NCBI GenBank assembly: GCA_030037895.1
Contig: JASHPW010000074.1
Location: forward strand, 1-34,378
Length of the DNA: 34,378 bases
DNA from: Xanthobacteraceae bacterium
Lineage (GTDB): Bacteria > Pseudomonadota > Alphaproteobacteria > Rhizobiales > Xanthobacteraceae
Direction of reading: 5' to 3'
Shown here piece after piece: positions 7,400-14,239 of this stretch. Position numbers and translations under genes: made by a program. The notes beneath the pieces are model-generated. The model did no database searches. It was given only the letters and a program-made list of their open reading frames with translations, and was not told where the DNA came from. The first letter of the stretch is position 1. Each line of letters begins with the position of its first letter.

Positions 7400-7837
7400 A
7401 TGAGCGCAAATCCCGACGATCCCGATCTCGGCAACGACCAACAACGGCCGCTCACCGGCCGGCTGCACCCGCGCATCTATGTGGCGGTCATCGCATTGGT
7501 GGCATGGCTCGTGCTGTCGGTATGGAGCTTCGCCGGCGCCGGCGTGACCGACTATCTGCTCGTCATCGTCAGCGGCTTCCTCTTCATCGTGGTGGCGCTG
7601 ACGCTGATCCTGTCGCGGGTCGGACGCCGGCATGGCGCGACTGACGGCGGCGCGGCGAAAGGCGACGACCAGCCGGCGTCGTTCCGCGACTGGGCGGCAT
7701 GGGATTTCGACACCTGGCAGGGCCGGCTCAGCGGCGCGCAAGCGGCGGCGCAAATCCTGTTGCCGATTGCGGCGGTGGCGTTCGGCATGACGGCGTTCGG
7801 GATCGCGTTCCATATCGCCGAACGCGGCGGCGCGTAG
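7400..7837 (+). CDS. Small integral membrane protein of unknown function, stress-regulated
   Basis: 145 residues. Two hydrophobic segments at about 26-46 and 51-72 and a third at about 118-139 flank a hydrophilic loop containing DWAAWDFDTWQGRLSGAQAA. The family resembles hypothetical membrane proteins of Bradyrhizobium relatives, but I know no function. ATG 7400 is preferred over ATG 7388 because GGAGG lies just upstream. The EcfG-type promoter at 7332-7357 places it in the general stress response. Divergent from doxX. Confidence 0.82.
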   Translation: MSANPDDPDLGNDQQRPLTGRLHPRIYVAVIALVAWLVLSVWSFAGAGVTDYLLVIVSGFLFIVVALTLILSRVGRRHGATDGGAAKGDDQPASFRDWAAWDFDTWQGRLSGAQAAAQILLPIAAVAFGMTAFGIAFHIAERGGA

Positions 7838-8235
7838 CCACGGCGAAGGGCTTTTTCGCCTTCACCTCGACGCGCCAAGTGAAGAGCCGCGTCCTGTCCC
7901 AGGATGAAACAATTCCCGTACCCGACCCTGTCCCGGGTGAAACGCCTTTCGCACGTTGGGTCGCGAGCCTTGGTCGCGCCGGTCGATCCGATGCGCGGCC
8001 GATGACCCATTCTGCAAAGCCGCCTATGCGCGGGCGGGGCGAACCGCCGGCAAGGTTAAGATCATATGAAAGATGCGGATTTTCAGGCTCTCGGCATTGG
8101 TCTGCGAGTCCCGCTTCGGCTGAAAATACGCGGCGGCGGCGCCGATGGTCGAACCTATCATGGCGTGTATTTGTTCTGATCGTGCAACTGACGGGAGCAG
8201 TCCAGAAACGGGACTTGCCGCCAGGGGAGCCGTCT
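7838..8235. other. Intergenic region between the membrane protein and the sensor kinase
   Basis: No convincing gene in ~400 bases. A weak hairpin (GGCGAA 7842-7847 with TTCGCC 7855-7860) follows the upstream stop. Two near-identical 17-18 bp direct repeats, CCTGTCCCAGGATGAAAC (7893-7910) and CCTGTCCCGGGTGAAAC (7927-7943), lie 16 bases apart. The kinase promoter should be near 8050-8220, but no GGAAC element is present there. Confidence 0.45.
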
Positions 8236-9351
8236 ATGTCCGCATCGACCGAGTCCATCATTCCCGAGAACGAGGCCCAGCGCATGGCTGCGGTCCGGCG
8301 CTACGAGATACTCGACACGCCGCCGGACGGCGCCTTCGACCGCATCACTGCAATCGCCGCGCGCCGCTGCGCGGTTCCGATCGCCATTGTCAGCATCGTC
8401 GACAGTGACCGCATCTGGTTCAAATCCCGCCACGGCCTTCAGATCGAGCAAATGGGCCGCGATCCCGGCCTGTGCGCCTCCGCCATCCTGAAGACGGTCC
8501 CGCATATCCTGCCCGACGCGCGGCTCGATCCACGCGCACTCTGCAACCCGCTGGTCGCCGGCAAGTTCGGGCTGCGCTTCTATGTCGGCATCCCGCTGAC
8601 CACTCATGACGGCTTCAATCTCGGCACGCTCTGCGTCCTCGACCGCGATCCCCATCCGATCGACGAGGCGCAGATCGAGGACCTCAAGGACCTGGCCACG
8701 GTGGTGATGGACCAGATGGAGCTGCGCCTGTCGGCGCGGCGCGCCGTCACCAAGGCCGAACTCATGGCGCGCGAGATCGATCACCGGATCATGAACAGCC
8801 TCCAGTTCACCTCCAGCATGCTGATCATGCAAAGCCGGTCCCAGAGCGGCACCGAGGCCGCCGCGCAGTTGGAGAAAGCCGCGAATCGCGTCGCCGCCGT
8901 CGCGCGCGTGCACCGTCATTTCTATCTGGCGGAGGCCGAAACCGTCTCCTGCATCGACTTCCTGCGCCGGCTCTGCGCCGATCTTTCCGCCGTTCTCGAG
9001 CGGCCGATCGAGGTCTGCGGAGATGAAGGCCACGTGCCCACGGCATCGATTCAGTCCATCGGCCTGATCGTCAACGAGCTGGTCACCAATGCCGCCAAGC
9101 ATGGGCGGGGCCTCGTCGAAGTCGCTTACCGGATCAATGACACCGGACATGAGCTGCGCGTCAGCGACGAGGGGGAAGGACTGCCGCCGGGCTTCGACCC
9201 CGCTGCCGGCCGCGGACTCGGAATGAAGGTGGTCACCACGCTCGTCGGCAAGCTCGGCGGACGCTTGGCGTGCGGTTGCCATCCGCGCGGCCGCGGCGCC
9301 TGCTTCACGATCGCCTTCGCCATCGCGCCCACCCGCGCCGCCATATCGTGA
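8236..9351 (+). CDS. GAF-domain sensor histidine kinase, HWE/HisKA_2 type
   Basis: 371 residues. An N-terminal GAF domain (about 30-160; ITAIAARRCAVPIAIVSIV, then FYVGIPLTTHDGFNLGTLCV) is followed by a HisKA_2-type phosphoacceptor helix with His183 in REIDHRIMNSLQ. The ATPase domain has the N box around Asn280 (IVNELVTNAAKHG) and the glycine-rich SDEGEGLPPGF...GRGLGMKVV. No membrane segment, so cytosolic. Kinases of this class phosphorylate single-domain regulators or PhyR in alphaproteobacteria; the partner is not in the window. Start ATG 8236 has GGGGAG 7 bases upstream. Its neighbour upstream carries an EcfG promoter, which makes a link to stress signalling plausible but unproven. Confidence 0.92.
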   Translation: MSASTESIIPENEAQRMAAVRRYEILDTPPDGAFDRITAIAARRCAVPIAIVSIVDSDRIWFKSRHGLQIEQMGRDPGLCASAILKTVPHILPDARLDPRALCNPLVAGKFGLRFYVGIPLTTHDGFNLGTLCVLDRDPHPIDEAQIEDLKDLATVVMDQMELRLSARRAVTKAELMAREIDHRIMNSLQFTSSMLIMQSRSQSGTEAAAQLEKAANRVAAVARVHRHFYLAEAETVSCIDFLRRLCADLSAVLERPIEVCGDEGHVPTASIQSIGLIVNELVTNAAKHGRGLVEVAYRINDTGHELRVSDEGEGLPPGFDPAAGRGLGMKVVTTLVGKLGGRLACGCHPRGRGACFTIAFAIAPTRAAIS

Positions 9352-9413
9352 TCGACGCCGCCTTCAGGTCGAATGGGTCCTGCGGCCAACCTCTCTTCCC
9401 GGACGCGCTCTTG

Positions 9414-9719
9414 CTATTCTTCCGGCTCGGTCGTGAAGAACAGCGGGTAGCCTTTCTGCTTGCCCAGTTCCGTCCCTTCCTTGGCCTTGGTCTCGGCGAC
9501 GTCCTTGACGTAGACCGCGATCACGCAGGCGCCCTTCTGGTGCGCCGTCATCATCACCCGATAGGCCTGGTCGGCATTCATGCGAAACACCGCCTTGAGC
9601 ACCGTAACGACGAATTCGCGCGGCGTGTAATCGTCGTTGAGCAGGATCACCTTATAGAGCGGCGGCCGCTCTACCTTGGTGCGCACTTTGGTGCGCGGCT
9701 TGACAAGGGTTTTCGTCAT
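9414..9719 (-). CDS. clpS: ATP-dependent Clp protease adaptor ClpS (second, divergent type)
   Basis: 101-residue adaptor that hands N-degron substrates to ClpAP. The core LLNDDYTPREFVVTVL is diagnostic, with the acidic NDD substrate-binding residues kept. The position after YTP that is Met in E. coli ClpS (the specificity gate) is Arg here, and the rest (MTAHQKGACVIAVYVKDVAETKAK, FFTTEPEE) resembles the ClpS2 paralogue of Agrobacterium and relatives. ATG 9719 follows GAAGGG at a suitable distance. clpA is not adjacent. Transcribed divergently from the GlsB-type gene. Confidence 0.93.
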   Translation of the reverse strand: MTKTLVKPRTKVRTKVERPPLYKVILLNDDYTPREFVVTVLKAVFRMNADQAYRVMMTAHQKGACVIAVYVKDVAETKAKEGTELGKQKGYPLFFTTEPEE

Positions 9720-9809
9720 TTCAGACCCTTCGCGCCCGGCCTGACGATCGACGCGGAAAATATAGGTCAACGCACCGTCCCGTCCCAGCCGCCTCACCGG
9801 CTCGCGCCC

Positions 9810-9835
9810 GGAACCCGCCAGACATCGATGGCGTT
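9810..9835 (+). promoter_or_regulatory. Sigma-EcfG (general stress) promoter
   Basis: GGAAC (9810-9814), 17 bases, CGTT (9832-9835): an exact EcfG consensus pair 51 bases before ATG 9887 of the GlsB-type gene. It also lies in the clpS 5' region, but in the opposite direction. Confidence 0.78.
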
Positions 9836-9886
9836 GACCACCACTCTTGTGCGACAATCTCACCGCAAGTGATTGCGGAGGGCGTC

Positions 9887-10168
9887 ATGCACATTCTCTG
9901 GATCGTCATCATCGGCTTCGTTGCCGGCATCATTGCGCGCTTCCTGGCGCCGGGCCCGAACAATCCGGCGGGCTTCATCCTCACCACGATCCTCGGTATT
10001 GCCGGCGCATTCGTCGCCACCTTGATCGGTCAGACGATCGGCTGGTACGGCCCGAACCAGGGGGCCGGGCTCATTGGCGCCGTCATCGGCGCCGTCGTCG
10101 TCCTCTTTGTGTGGCATCGGCTGGTGACAAGCCGGAGAATTCCCGATCCCGGCCGACGCTGGCTCTAG
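9887..10168 (+). CDS. GlsB/YeaQ/YmgE family stress-response membrane protein
   Basis: 93 residues, nearly all hydrophobic, three membrane segments. The family pattern (IIGFVAGIIARFLAPG, GFILTTILGIAGAFVATLIG, GAVIGAVVVLFVWHRL) matches the 'transglycosylase-associated' small membrane proteins induced by stress in many bacteria. Molecular activity is unknown. ATG 9887 has GGAG 7 bases upstream; GTG 9869 would add six residues. Driven by the EcfG-type promoter at 9810-9835, which agrees with the family's stress induction. Confidence 0.93.
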   Translation: MHILWIVIIGFVAGIIARFLAPGPNNPAGFILTTILGIAGAFVATLIGQTIGWYGPNQGAGLIGAVIGAVVVLFVWHRLVTSRRIPDPGRRWL

Positions 10169-10195
10169 CCTCGCGTCCGCCGCGTCGGCGGCCAG

Positions 10196-10498
10196 CTAGT
10201 GACCCGCAAATCGCCGCGAGGCAACCGCGCGGCGAGGCGTCAGGCGTTCGACCACGACGGCGCGAGAGGACCCGACGCGGCTCGCAACCATCACGCGGTT
10301 TACCTCCTTGCGTTGTCCCATCCGCAGTACCGCCGCTCTCGCCTCGTCCTGCGGGACCTCCATCAGAGACGCCACAATCTCAACCTGGTCCTCGACGTCG
10401 TCGCTGAGCCCCTGGGCCGCAGCGACCGCTTCCTCGAGCGTCGGCGGATCGCGCCTCACCCGGCGGCGTCCATCCTTCGTGTCCCATGCGTTACTCAT
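10196..10498 (-). CDS. Conserved hypothetical protein (unrecognised)
   Basis: 100 residues, hydrophilic. The N-terminal half is the more protein-like part (AWDTKDGRRRVRRDPPTLEEA, then VAAAQGLSDDVEDQVEIVASLM) and looks conserved in rhizobia; the C-terminal third is arginine-rich. No domain is recognised. ATG 10498 has GAAGG 8 bases upstream. A stem (GAGGG...CCCTC with inner CGA/TCG, 10524-10543) lies in its leader. Downstream it converges with the GlsB-type gene. Confidence 0.65.
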   Translation of the reverse strand: MSNAWDTKDGRRRVRRDPPTLEEAVAAAQGLSDDVEDQVEIVASLMEVPQDEARAAVLRMGQRKEVNRVMVASRVGSSRAVVVERLTPRRAVASRRFAGH

Positions 10499-10698
10499 GT
10501 CCGCACCTTCAGCTTCTCCTCTGAGAGGGCGATTATCGACCCTCTATTGCACCGCAGCAATGAATTGTGCAGCGCAACCAAAGGAAATTCAAGACGGAGC
10601 ACGCGGTTCCCGGTGCCGGGCGGTTCCCCGGCGCCGTGCGCCGATTTGGAACCGGAAATCATCCTGACATTTTGTCGAGCATCCGCCGCTTCATGCCC

Positions 10699-10893
10699 TT
10701 AGCGCGGACCCATGTCGCTGAACAGCACGCCGCCTTTGCCCTTCGCGGTCTTCGCCGTCTCGACGAGCGACACGACGACCGCGTCTATCGGTACTCCCGT
10801 ATTCTTCACGACCGCAGCGGTGATGTCCTTGATGAGCCCGCGCTTGGCCTCGAGCGTCTGACCTTCCAGAATGTGGATGAAAACTTCCGGCAT
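10699..10893 (-). CDS. 4-oxalocrotonate tautomerase family enzyme
   Basis: 64 residues, the typical length of 4-OT subunits. The protein begins Met-Pro (MPEVFIHILEGQT), so Pro1 becomes the catalytic N-terminal proline after Met removal; KRGLIKDITAAVVKNTGVP is the conserved helix region. Such enzymes isomerise 2-hydroxymuconate-like enols; many chromosomal copies have no known substrate and no catabolic genes lie here. ATG 10893 has GGAGG six bases upstream. The longer open frame to 11418 is spurious and crosses the divergent secreted protein. Confidence 0.88.
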   Translation of the reverse strand: MPEVFIHILEGQTLEAKRGLIKDITAAVVKNTGVPIDAVVVSLVETAKTAKGKGGVLFSDMGPR

Positions 10894-10945
10894 CGCGTCC
10901 TCCGTTGTCGCCCTGCCGCCTGTTCGTGGCTTGCCGCCACGTGGC

Positions 10946-10981
10946 GGTATGGGCTTGCCTCGGGTTCCGCCTCGTACTATC
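10946..10981 (+). promoter_or_regulatory. Conserved upstream element of secreted paralogue 1
   Basis: GGTATGGG (10946-10953) and CCTCGTACTATC (10970-10981) recur with almost the same spacing before the second paralogue (11401-11435). The start codon is 33 bases downstream. Conservation of two separated boxes suggests a promoter for a specific sigma factor or activator; it matches no consensus I know. Confidence 0.45.
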
Positions 10982-11014
10982 GAAAGAGCGTGGGTCGGTA
11001 CAAGGGAGCTGACA

Positions 11015-11260
11015 ATGAGAAAATTGGTGTTTGTCATTGGCGTATTGGCACTCGGGTTCGCCGCTGCAAGTCCGGCGCGCGCCGATTTTGCCGTCGTGAA
11101 ATTCAAGGACAACGGCGTTTGCCGGGCTTGGTACCACCACACTGACAAGCCGTGGGGAAAATGGCAGCTTCTCTGGGCGCGCGTGCCGACCTGGGAAGTT
11201 GCACAGGCCAAGGGGGCGTGGGCCATGAAGCACCATTGGTGCAAAGACTGGTACAAATAG
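11015..11260 (+). CDS. Small secreted protein, paralogue 1
   Basis: 81 residues: Sec-type signal peptide (MRKLVFVIGVLALGFAAASP, cleavage likely after ARA) and a mature part of about 57 residues rich in Trp and Lys with two cysteines (DFAVVKFKDNGVCRAWYHH ... HHWCKDWYK). No known domain. The leader and the DFAVV(K/R)F start of the mature part are shared with the gene at 11479, so the two are tandem duplicates. ATG 11015 has AGGGAG upstream. The gene ends before a strong hairpin at 11282-11314. Confidence 0.82.
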   Translation: MRKLVFVIGVLALGFAAASPARADFAVVKFKDNGVCRAWYHHTDKPWGKWQLLWARVPTWEVAQAKGAWAMKHHWCKDWYK

Positions 11261-11281
11261 ACCAACCCCCACTCAGCTTCT

Positions 11282-11314
11282 CTTGCCGCCCGCCCGACGT
11301 CGGCGGGCGGCAAG
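11282..11314. terminator. Strong hairpin between the two secreted paralogues
   Basis: Perfect 13-bp arms CTTGCCGCCCGCC (11282-11294) and GGCGGGCGGCAAG (11302-11314) with a 7-base loop. No T-tract follows, so it may be a terminator of weak type, an mRNA end stabiliser, or a repeat. Confidence 0.5.
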
Positions 11315-11400
11315 GATTTAGCGGCAGCGCGCGTTTCGACGGAACAATCCGATCTCCTCCCGATTGAGTTACTGACCTGCGCGGCAAATGCCCGCTGGGA

Positions 11401-11435
11401 GGTATGGGTTTGGCCCACGTCAACCTCGTACTATC
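11401..11435 (+). promoter_or_regulatory. Conserved upstream element of secreted paralogue 2
   Basis: GGTATGGG (11401-11408) and CCTCGTACTATC (11424-11435), the same pair of boxes as at 10946-10981, with one base less between them. The start codon is 43 bases downstream. Confidence 0.45.
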
Positions 11436-11478
11436 CAAAATCTCCGCGCAGCTACAGCAGTCACACAGGGAGTTGACG

Positions 11479-11712
11479 ATGAAGCGCGTGGTATTTGCTG
11501 TCGCCGTGCTGGCGCTTGGTTTTGCCGCTTCAACCTCGGCCCGCGCCGATTTCGCCGTGGTCAGATTCGAAACCGGCCATTGTCAAATCTGGTGGGACAG
11601 TGCCGACAATCCATGGGGCAGCGGATGGACGAAGATCGTCATGGGACTGCCGGACTTTACCGCGGCCTCGATTGCGCTCGACAACGCGATCGCGCTGCGG
11701 GTATGCCCGTAA
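11479..11712 (+). CDS. Small secreted protein, paralogue 2
   Basis: 77 residues: signal peptide (MKRVVFAVAVLALGFAASTS, cleavage likely after ARA) then a mature part starting DFAVVRFETGHCQIWWDSAD and containing PDFTAASIALDNAIALRVCP; two cysteines. Signal sequence and mature start match paralogue 1; the middle diverges but both keep W-rich segments and a Cys near each end. ATG 11479 has AGGGAG 8 bases upstream. Function unknown; possibly disulfide-stabilised periplasmic proteins. Confidence 0.82.
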   Translation: MKRVVFAVAVLALGFAASTSARADFAVVRFETGHCQIWWDSADNPWGSGWTKIVMGLPDFTAASIALDNAIALRVCP

Positions 11713-11850
11713 CAAATAGCAGGCATCTCCATGCCTTTGCGCTGACGCCTCCGCCCCGTGGAATGGGGCTATCGGGCGCACATCGCCAATCCTGGCAAAG
11801 AGGGTGACCGCGAAGCCGCGCCGAGCGCGCGAAGCCGGCTCGACAAACGC

Positions 11851-12483
11851 TTACCATTCCCACCAACCGTCACGATAATATCCGCTCGAATAGCTCGAAT
11901 AGGAGCTGCGCGAAGTTCCGGTCATGGAATAGTCGCGTCGCAGCAACGCGAGCGGTCCTCCGCGCGGCCGGTCGAGCGGTCCGCCGCGCGTGGGGTAATG
12001 CGACGCCCAACGGTGCTTCTTGATTGCCTTTCTTGGCACATGCACCGTATCGGCCGCGGGCGCGAGGCTGCCCGTGGCCGTCGATCCATCCGCTGTTATC
12101 GCCGGCGCGGCATCATGGGCCGCCGACGCCTCGGCCAGCGCGGCCATGCCGGCGGGCGCCTGTGCGGTCGAGCTGGTGCCGGACTCGCTTGCCGCGGGCC
12201 CTTGCGGTTGCGACGACACGTCCGACCGTCCTTGCGCCGGCGCTTGCAGCCGCGCCGCGGTGACAGGCATCGACGCGGCATCGACAGGCCGCGCCAACGT
12301 CCGCACCGCGACCGATTCTTCGCCGCCCGCTGCCGTCGGACGCCCGACCAGCGAGAGGACCACGCCGGCGCCGGCCGTCGCGCCGACCGCCATGGCGACG
12401 AGAACGATACGCGCTGTCCGCATGAAACTCGGTGCGGGGGCGAGATAACCCCATTCGGGATGGAAGTTCCCGGCCGATCGCAT
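11851..12483 (-). CDS. Single-pass membrane protein of unknown function, stress-regulated
   Basis: 210 residues. Short cytoplasmic N-terminus (MRSAGNFHPEWGYLAPAPSF), one membrane segment (RTARIVLVAMAVGATAGAGVV), then a long Ala/Pro/Ser-rich periplasmic region and a C-terminus with HRWASHYPTRGGPLDRP and a Tyr/Ser-rich end (SSYSSYSSGYY). The N-terminal block is, as I recall, well conserved in Bradyrhizobium relatives. No function is known. ATG 12483 has GGAGG 7 bases upstream, and an exact EcfG-type promoter lies at 12551-12576. Confidence 0.8.
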   Translation of the reverse strand: MRSAGNFHPEWGYLAPAPSFMRTARIVLVAMAVGATAGAGVVLSLVGRPTAAGGEESVAVRTLARPVDAASMPVTAARLQAPAQGRSDVSSQPQGPAASESGTSSTAQAPAGMAALAEASAAHDAAPAITADGSTATGSLAPAADTVHVPRKAIKKHRWASHYPTRGGPLDRPRGGPLALLRRDYSMTGTSRSSYSSYSSGYYRDGWWEW

Positions 12484-12550
12484 ACGTGACCTCCGAGGCA
12501 GAGAAACCGCTGCCCCGCACCCAAACGCTCAAACCGCCGCTGAAGCTGAG

Positions 12551-12576
12551 AACGCGACGACTGCGAAGACGGTTCC
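12551..12576 (-). promoter_or_regulatory. Sigma-EcfG (general stress) promoter
   Basis: On the minus strand GGAAC (12576-12572), 17 bases, CGTT (12554-12551). It faces the single-pass membrane protein gene whose ATG is 68 bases further on. Third exact match in about 5.3 kb. Confidence 0.75.
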
Positions 12577-12732
12577 TTTTCCCCGGGAAATATGGCTCAC
12601 CGAGGATCAACGCCGATTGAGGAACGGCGCAGAAAGAGAAGCAGGAGCGCTCGGCGGTCTGTCGGTCGCTCCTGCCGTTACGCATCCCGACGCCCGCTCT
12701 CCTCGATGATCGCGTTACACCGCGTAGCTCGG

Positions 12733-13155
12733 CTACTCGACGAGAGACAGCGGCCGTTCGCGTGCCGCTTCAACCGTGGGTTTCGCCGCGACCGCAGTGG
12801 CCGGCATCTGCAGCACCGTGGCGCGCTGGCCTTCGCGCAATCGCGTCACCAGGACGATTTTGCCGTCGGGAAATTCCAGCGCGTCGTGATGGACGCAGGG
12901 CTGGTCCACATTGACCTGCCGGAACCGCGCCAGCCTCTGGCCGAGCTTGCGGGTCGGAAGAATGCCGAGTGCCGGTTCGCATTCGACATCCCGCTCGAAA
13001 GCAAGCTCGGTGCCCGGAAGCAGGCAGACGGCAACGCTCGGATGATCAACCGCCGAGAAGCCGCCGGTCGGCGTGTTGATAAACTTGGCGGTGATCAGCT
13101 TGTCTCCGACCTTGGCGGGTCGGCTGGCGACATGATGCAGACTATAGTCGCACAT
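12733..13155 (-). CDS. Conserved hypothetical protein (MCDYSLHHVASRPA family)
   Basis: 140 residues. The N-terminus MCDYSLHHVASRPAKVGDKL and the AVCLLPGTELAFERDVE segment resemble a small family seen in rhizobia; no signal peptide or membrane segment and no catalytic motif that I can name. Two His and one Cys near the N-terminus could bind metal, which is a guess. ATG 13155 has GAGGAG seven bases upstream. The frame stays open upstream to 13362, but that part is a translated tandem repeat and not likely coding. Confidence 0.75.
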   Translation of the reverse strand: MCDYSLHHVASRPAKVGDKLITAKFINTPTGGFSAVDHPSVAVCLLPGTELAFERDVECEPALGILPTRKLGQRLARFRQVNVDQPCVHHDALEFPDGKIVLVTRLREGQRATVLQMPATAVAAKPTVEAARERPLSLVE

Positions 13156-13473
13156 AGAAGGCTCCTCTTTGCTGTGAACAGCCGGGATGGTTGTCCTTCT
13201 GCGCGCACAGCCGAGCAGCCCATGGTGGCGATCTTTTGTCGACGGGCGCCTCGATCCACTCACAATGCGGTTAGCGAACCGCGCTTCGATGCATGTGATG
13301 CTTTGATGCATGTGATGCTTTGATGCATGTGATGCTTTGATGCATGTGATGCTTTGATGCATGTGATTATGACAACGCCCGATCGCCGTGTTTTGATTTT
13401 GCCGGTATCGCGCTCCGGCATCGCCGCGCAGGACGCAGGTCGCGCCGGCACGGCGCCGCGACGGCGAAATCGT
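13156..13473. other. Intergenic region holding a 17-bp tandem repeat
   Basis: Lies between two minus-strand genes. Bases 13156-13287 should hold the promoter of the MCDYS gene; no EcfG element is seen. The repeat array fills 13288-13367. The remaining 100 bases to 13473 show nothing clear. Confidence 0.5.
13288..13367. repeat. 17-bp tandem repeat, 4.7 copies
   Basis: The unit GATGCATGTGATGCTTT occurs at 13288, 13305, 13322 and 13339 with no mismatch, and a fifth partial copy (12 bases) at 13356-13367. Each unit contains the palindrome ATGCAT. The unit length is not a multiple of three, so open frames through it are by-products. Perfect identity suggests recent expansion. Confidence 0.95.
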
Positions 13474-14115
13474 TCACCACAACGCGCTGACGCGCCAGCC
13501 AGCCGAAGACGAACTCGTGGGCAGACCGACGATTCGCCCGCCGATCGACGCGATCCGGGAAGGGATTCCTCCGATCGCGCCAACCACCCACTGCGTGACA
13601 CCGACGACGCGGTTCTTGATGTCGATGGTCTTGGCGAGCAGCGAGCCGGGATCGCGCGCCGGAGACGGCTCGGCGCCTTCGTCCTGCGGCGCCGGTATGA
13701 TCGCCAACGGCGGGGGCGACGCGGCGGCGACGGCGGCAGGCATGCGGCGGCCGCGCGGCACGGCCGCTTTCGGCGCGGCCGGCACGGCAGCGACGTGGCC
13801 CGCTGCCGTTGCCGCCGCCGGTTTGGCCGCGGCGGCAACGCGCCGGGCCCCTTCTTCCTCCGCGAGCCGGCTTTTTTCGGCCGCCAACTCGGCTTTGAGG
13901 AAATCCGCGATCAAGGCGTGCTCGTCGCGGACGAGCCGCATCATCTCGGCAGAGGCCGGAGCGGCTTGCTCGATGGCGGGCGCGCGGGCCGCCGGGCGAC
14001 CCACCTGGTATTGGGCGAACAGGACTCCGCCGATCACGCTCGCCAGCGCAGCCGGCAATATGTCGAGCACGAGCTTGCTGAGGAAGCGCACCGGCAACGG
14101 CGCATCGTATGGCAT
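13474..14115 (-). CDS. Single-pass membrane protein with Ala/Pro-rich region, unknown function
   Basis: 213 residues. One membrane segment near the N-terminus (VLDILPAALASVIGGVLFAQY), a helical, probably coiled-coil stretch (MMRLVRDEHALIADFLKAEL...EKSRLAEEEGA), a long Ala/Pro linker, and a C-terminal amphipathic part (VVGVTQWVVGAIGGIPSRIA). I recall similar proteins in Bradyrhizobiaceae but no function. ATG 14115 is the natural start. Two copies of TTTCAAAC lie 23-50 bases upstream, a motif also found before the tetR gene. Confidence 0.72.
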   Translation of the reverse strand: MPYDAPLPVRFLSKLVLDILPAALASVIGGVLFAQYQVGRPAARAPAIEQAAPASAEMMRLVRDEHALIADFLKAELAAEKSRLAEEEGARRVAAAAKPAAATAAGHVAAVPAAPKAAVPRGRRMPAAVAAASPPPLAIIPAPQDEGAEPSPARDPGSLLAKTIDIKNRVVGVTQWVVGAIGGIPSRIASIGGRIVGLPTSSSSAGWRVSALW

Positions 14116-14137
14116 GATTTCCCCTCAGACCGATCAG

Positions 14138-14165
14138 TTTTCAAACGGCTGATTGAATTTCAAAC
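14138..14165. promoter_or_regulatory. Paired TTTCAAAC motif, possible regulator site
   Basis: TTTTCAAAC (14138-14146) and ATTTCAAAC (14157-14165) stand 19 bases apart upstream of the 14115 gene. TTTTCAAAC occurs again at 14871-14879, directly before the tetR start. Shared use by the TetR protein is a guess. Confidence 0.3.
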
Positions 14166-14239
14166 ATGCGTTATGGGCGGCGAAAGGCCGGGAACAAGGA
14201 ATTTTTGCGGCGGCGACGAAAATTTCCCGCGGCAACCGC

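Noticed and set aside
7699-8235. In-frame 179-codon extension of the sensor kinase
   Set aside because: The residues are non-homologous and overlap the upstream membrane-protein gene; ATG 8236 has a good ribosome binding site.
9400-9420. Shared CCCGGACGCGCTC near clpS and scoB ends as a mobile element
   Set aside because: The match between about 9398-9411 and 30727-30740 is only some 14 bases; it may be a remnant of a REP type but is too short to call.
11339-11365. Further EcfG promoter (GGAAC at 11339)
   Set aside because: The bases at the correct distance read GATT, not CGTT, and the site is too far from the next start.
13288-13367. CRISPR array
   Set aside because: Units are contiguous 17-mers with no spacers and no cas genes nearby.
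13260-13838. Minus-strand frame with MHQSITCIKASHASKHH repeats
   Set aside because: It is the translation of the 17-bp tandem repeat; the unit is not a multiple of three and no ribosome binding site or homology supports it.
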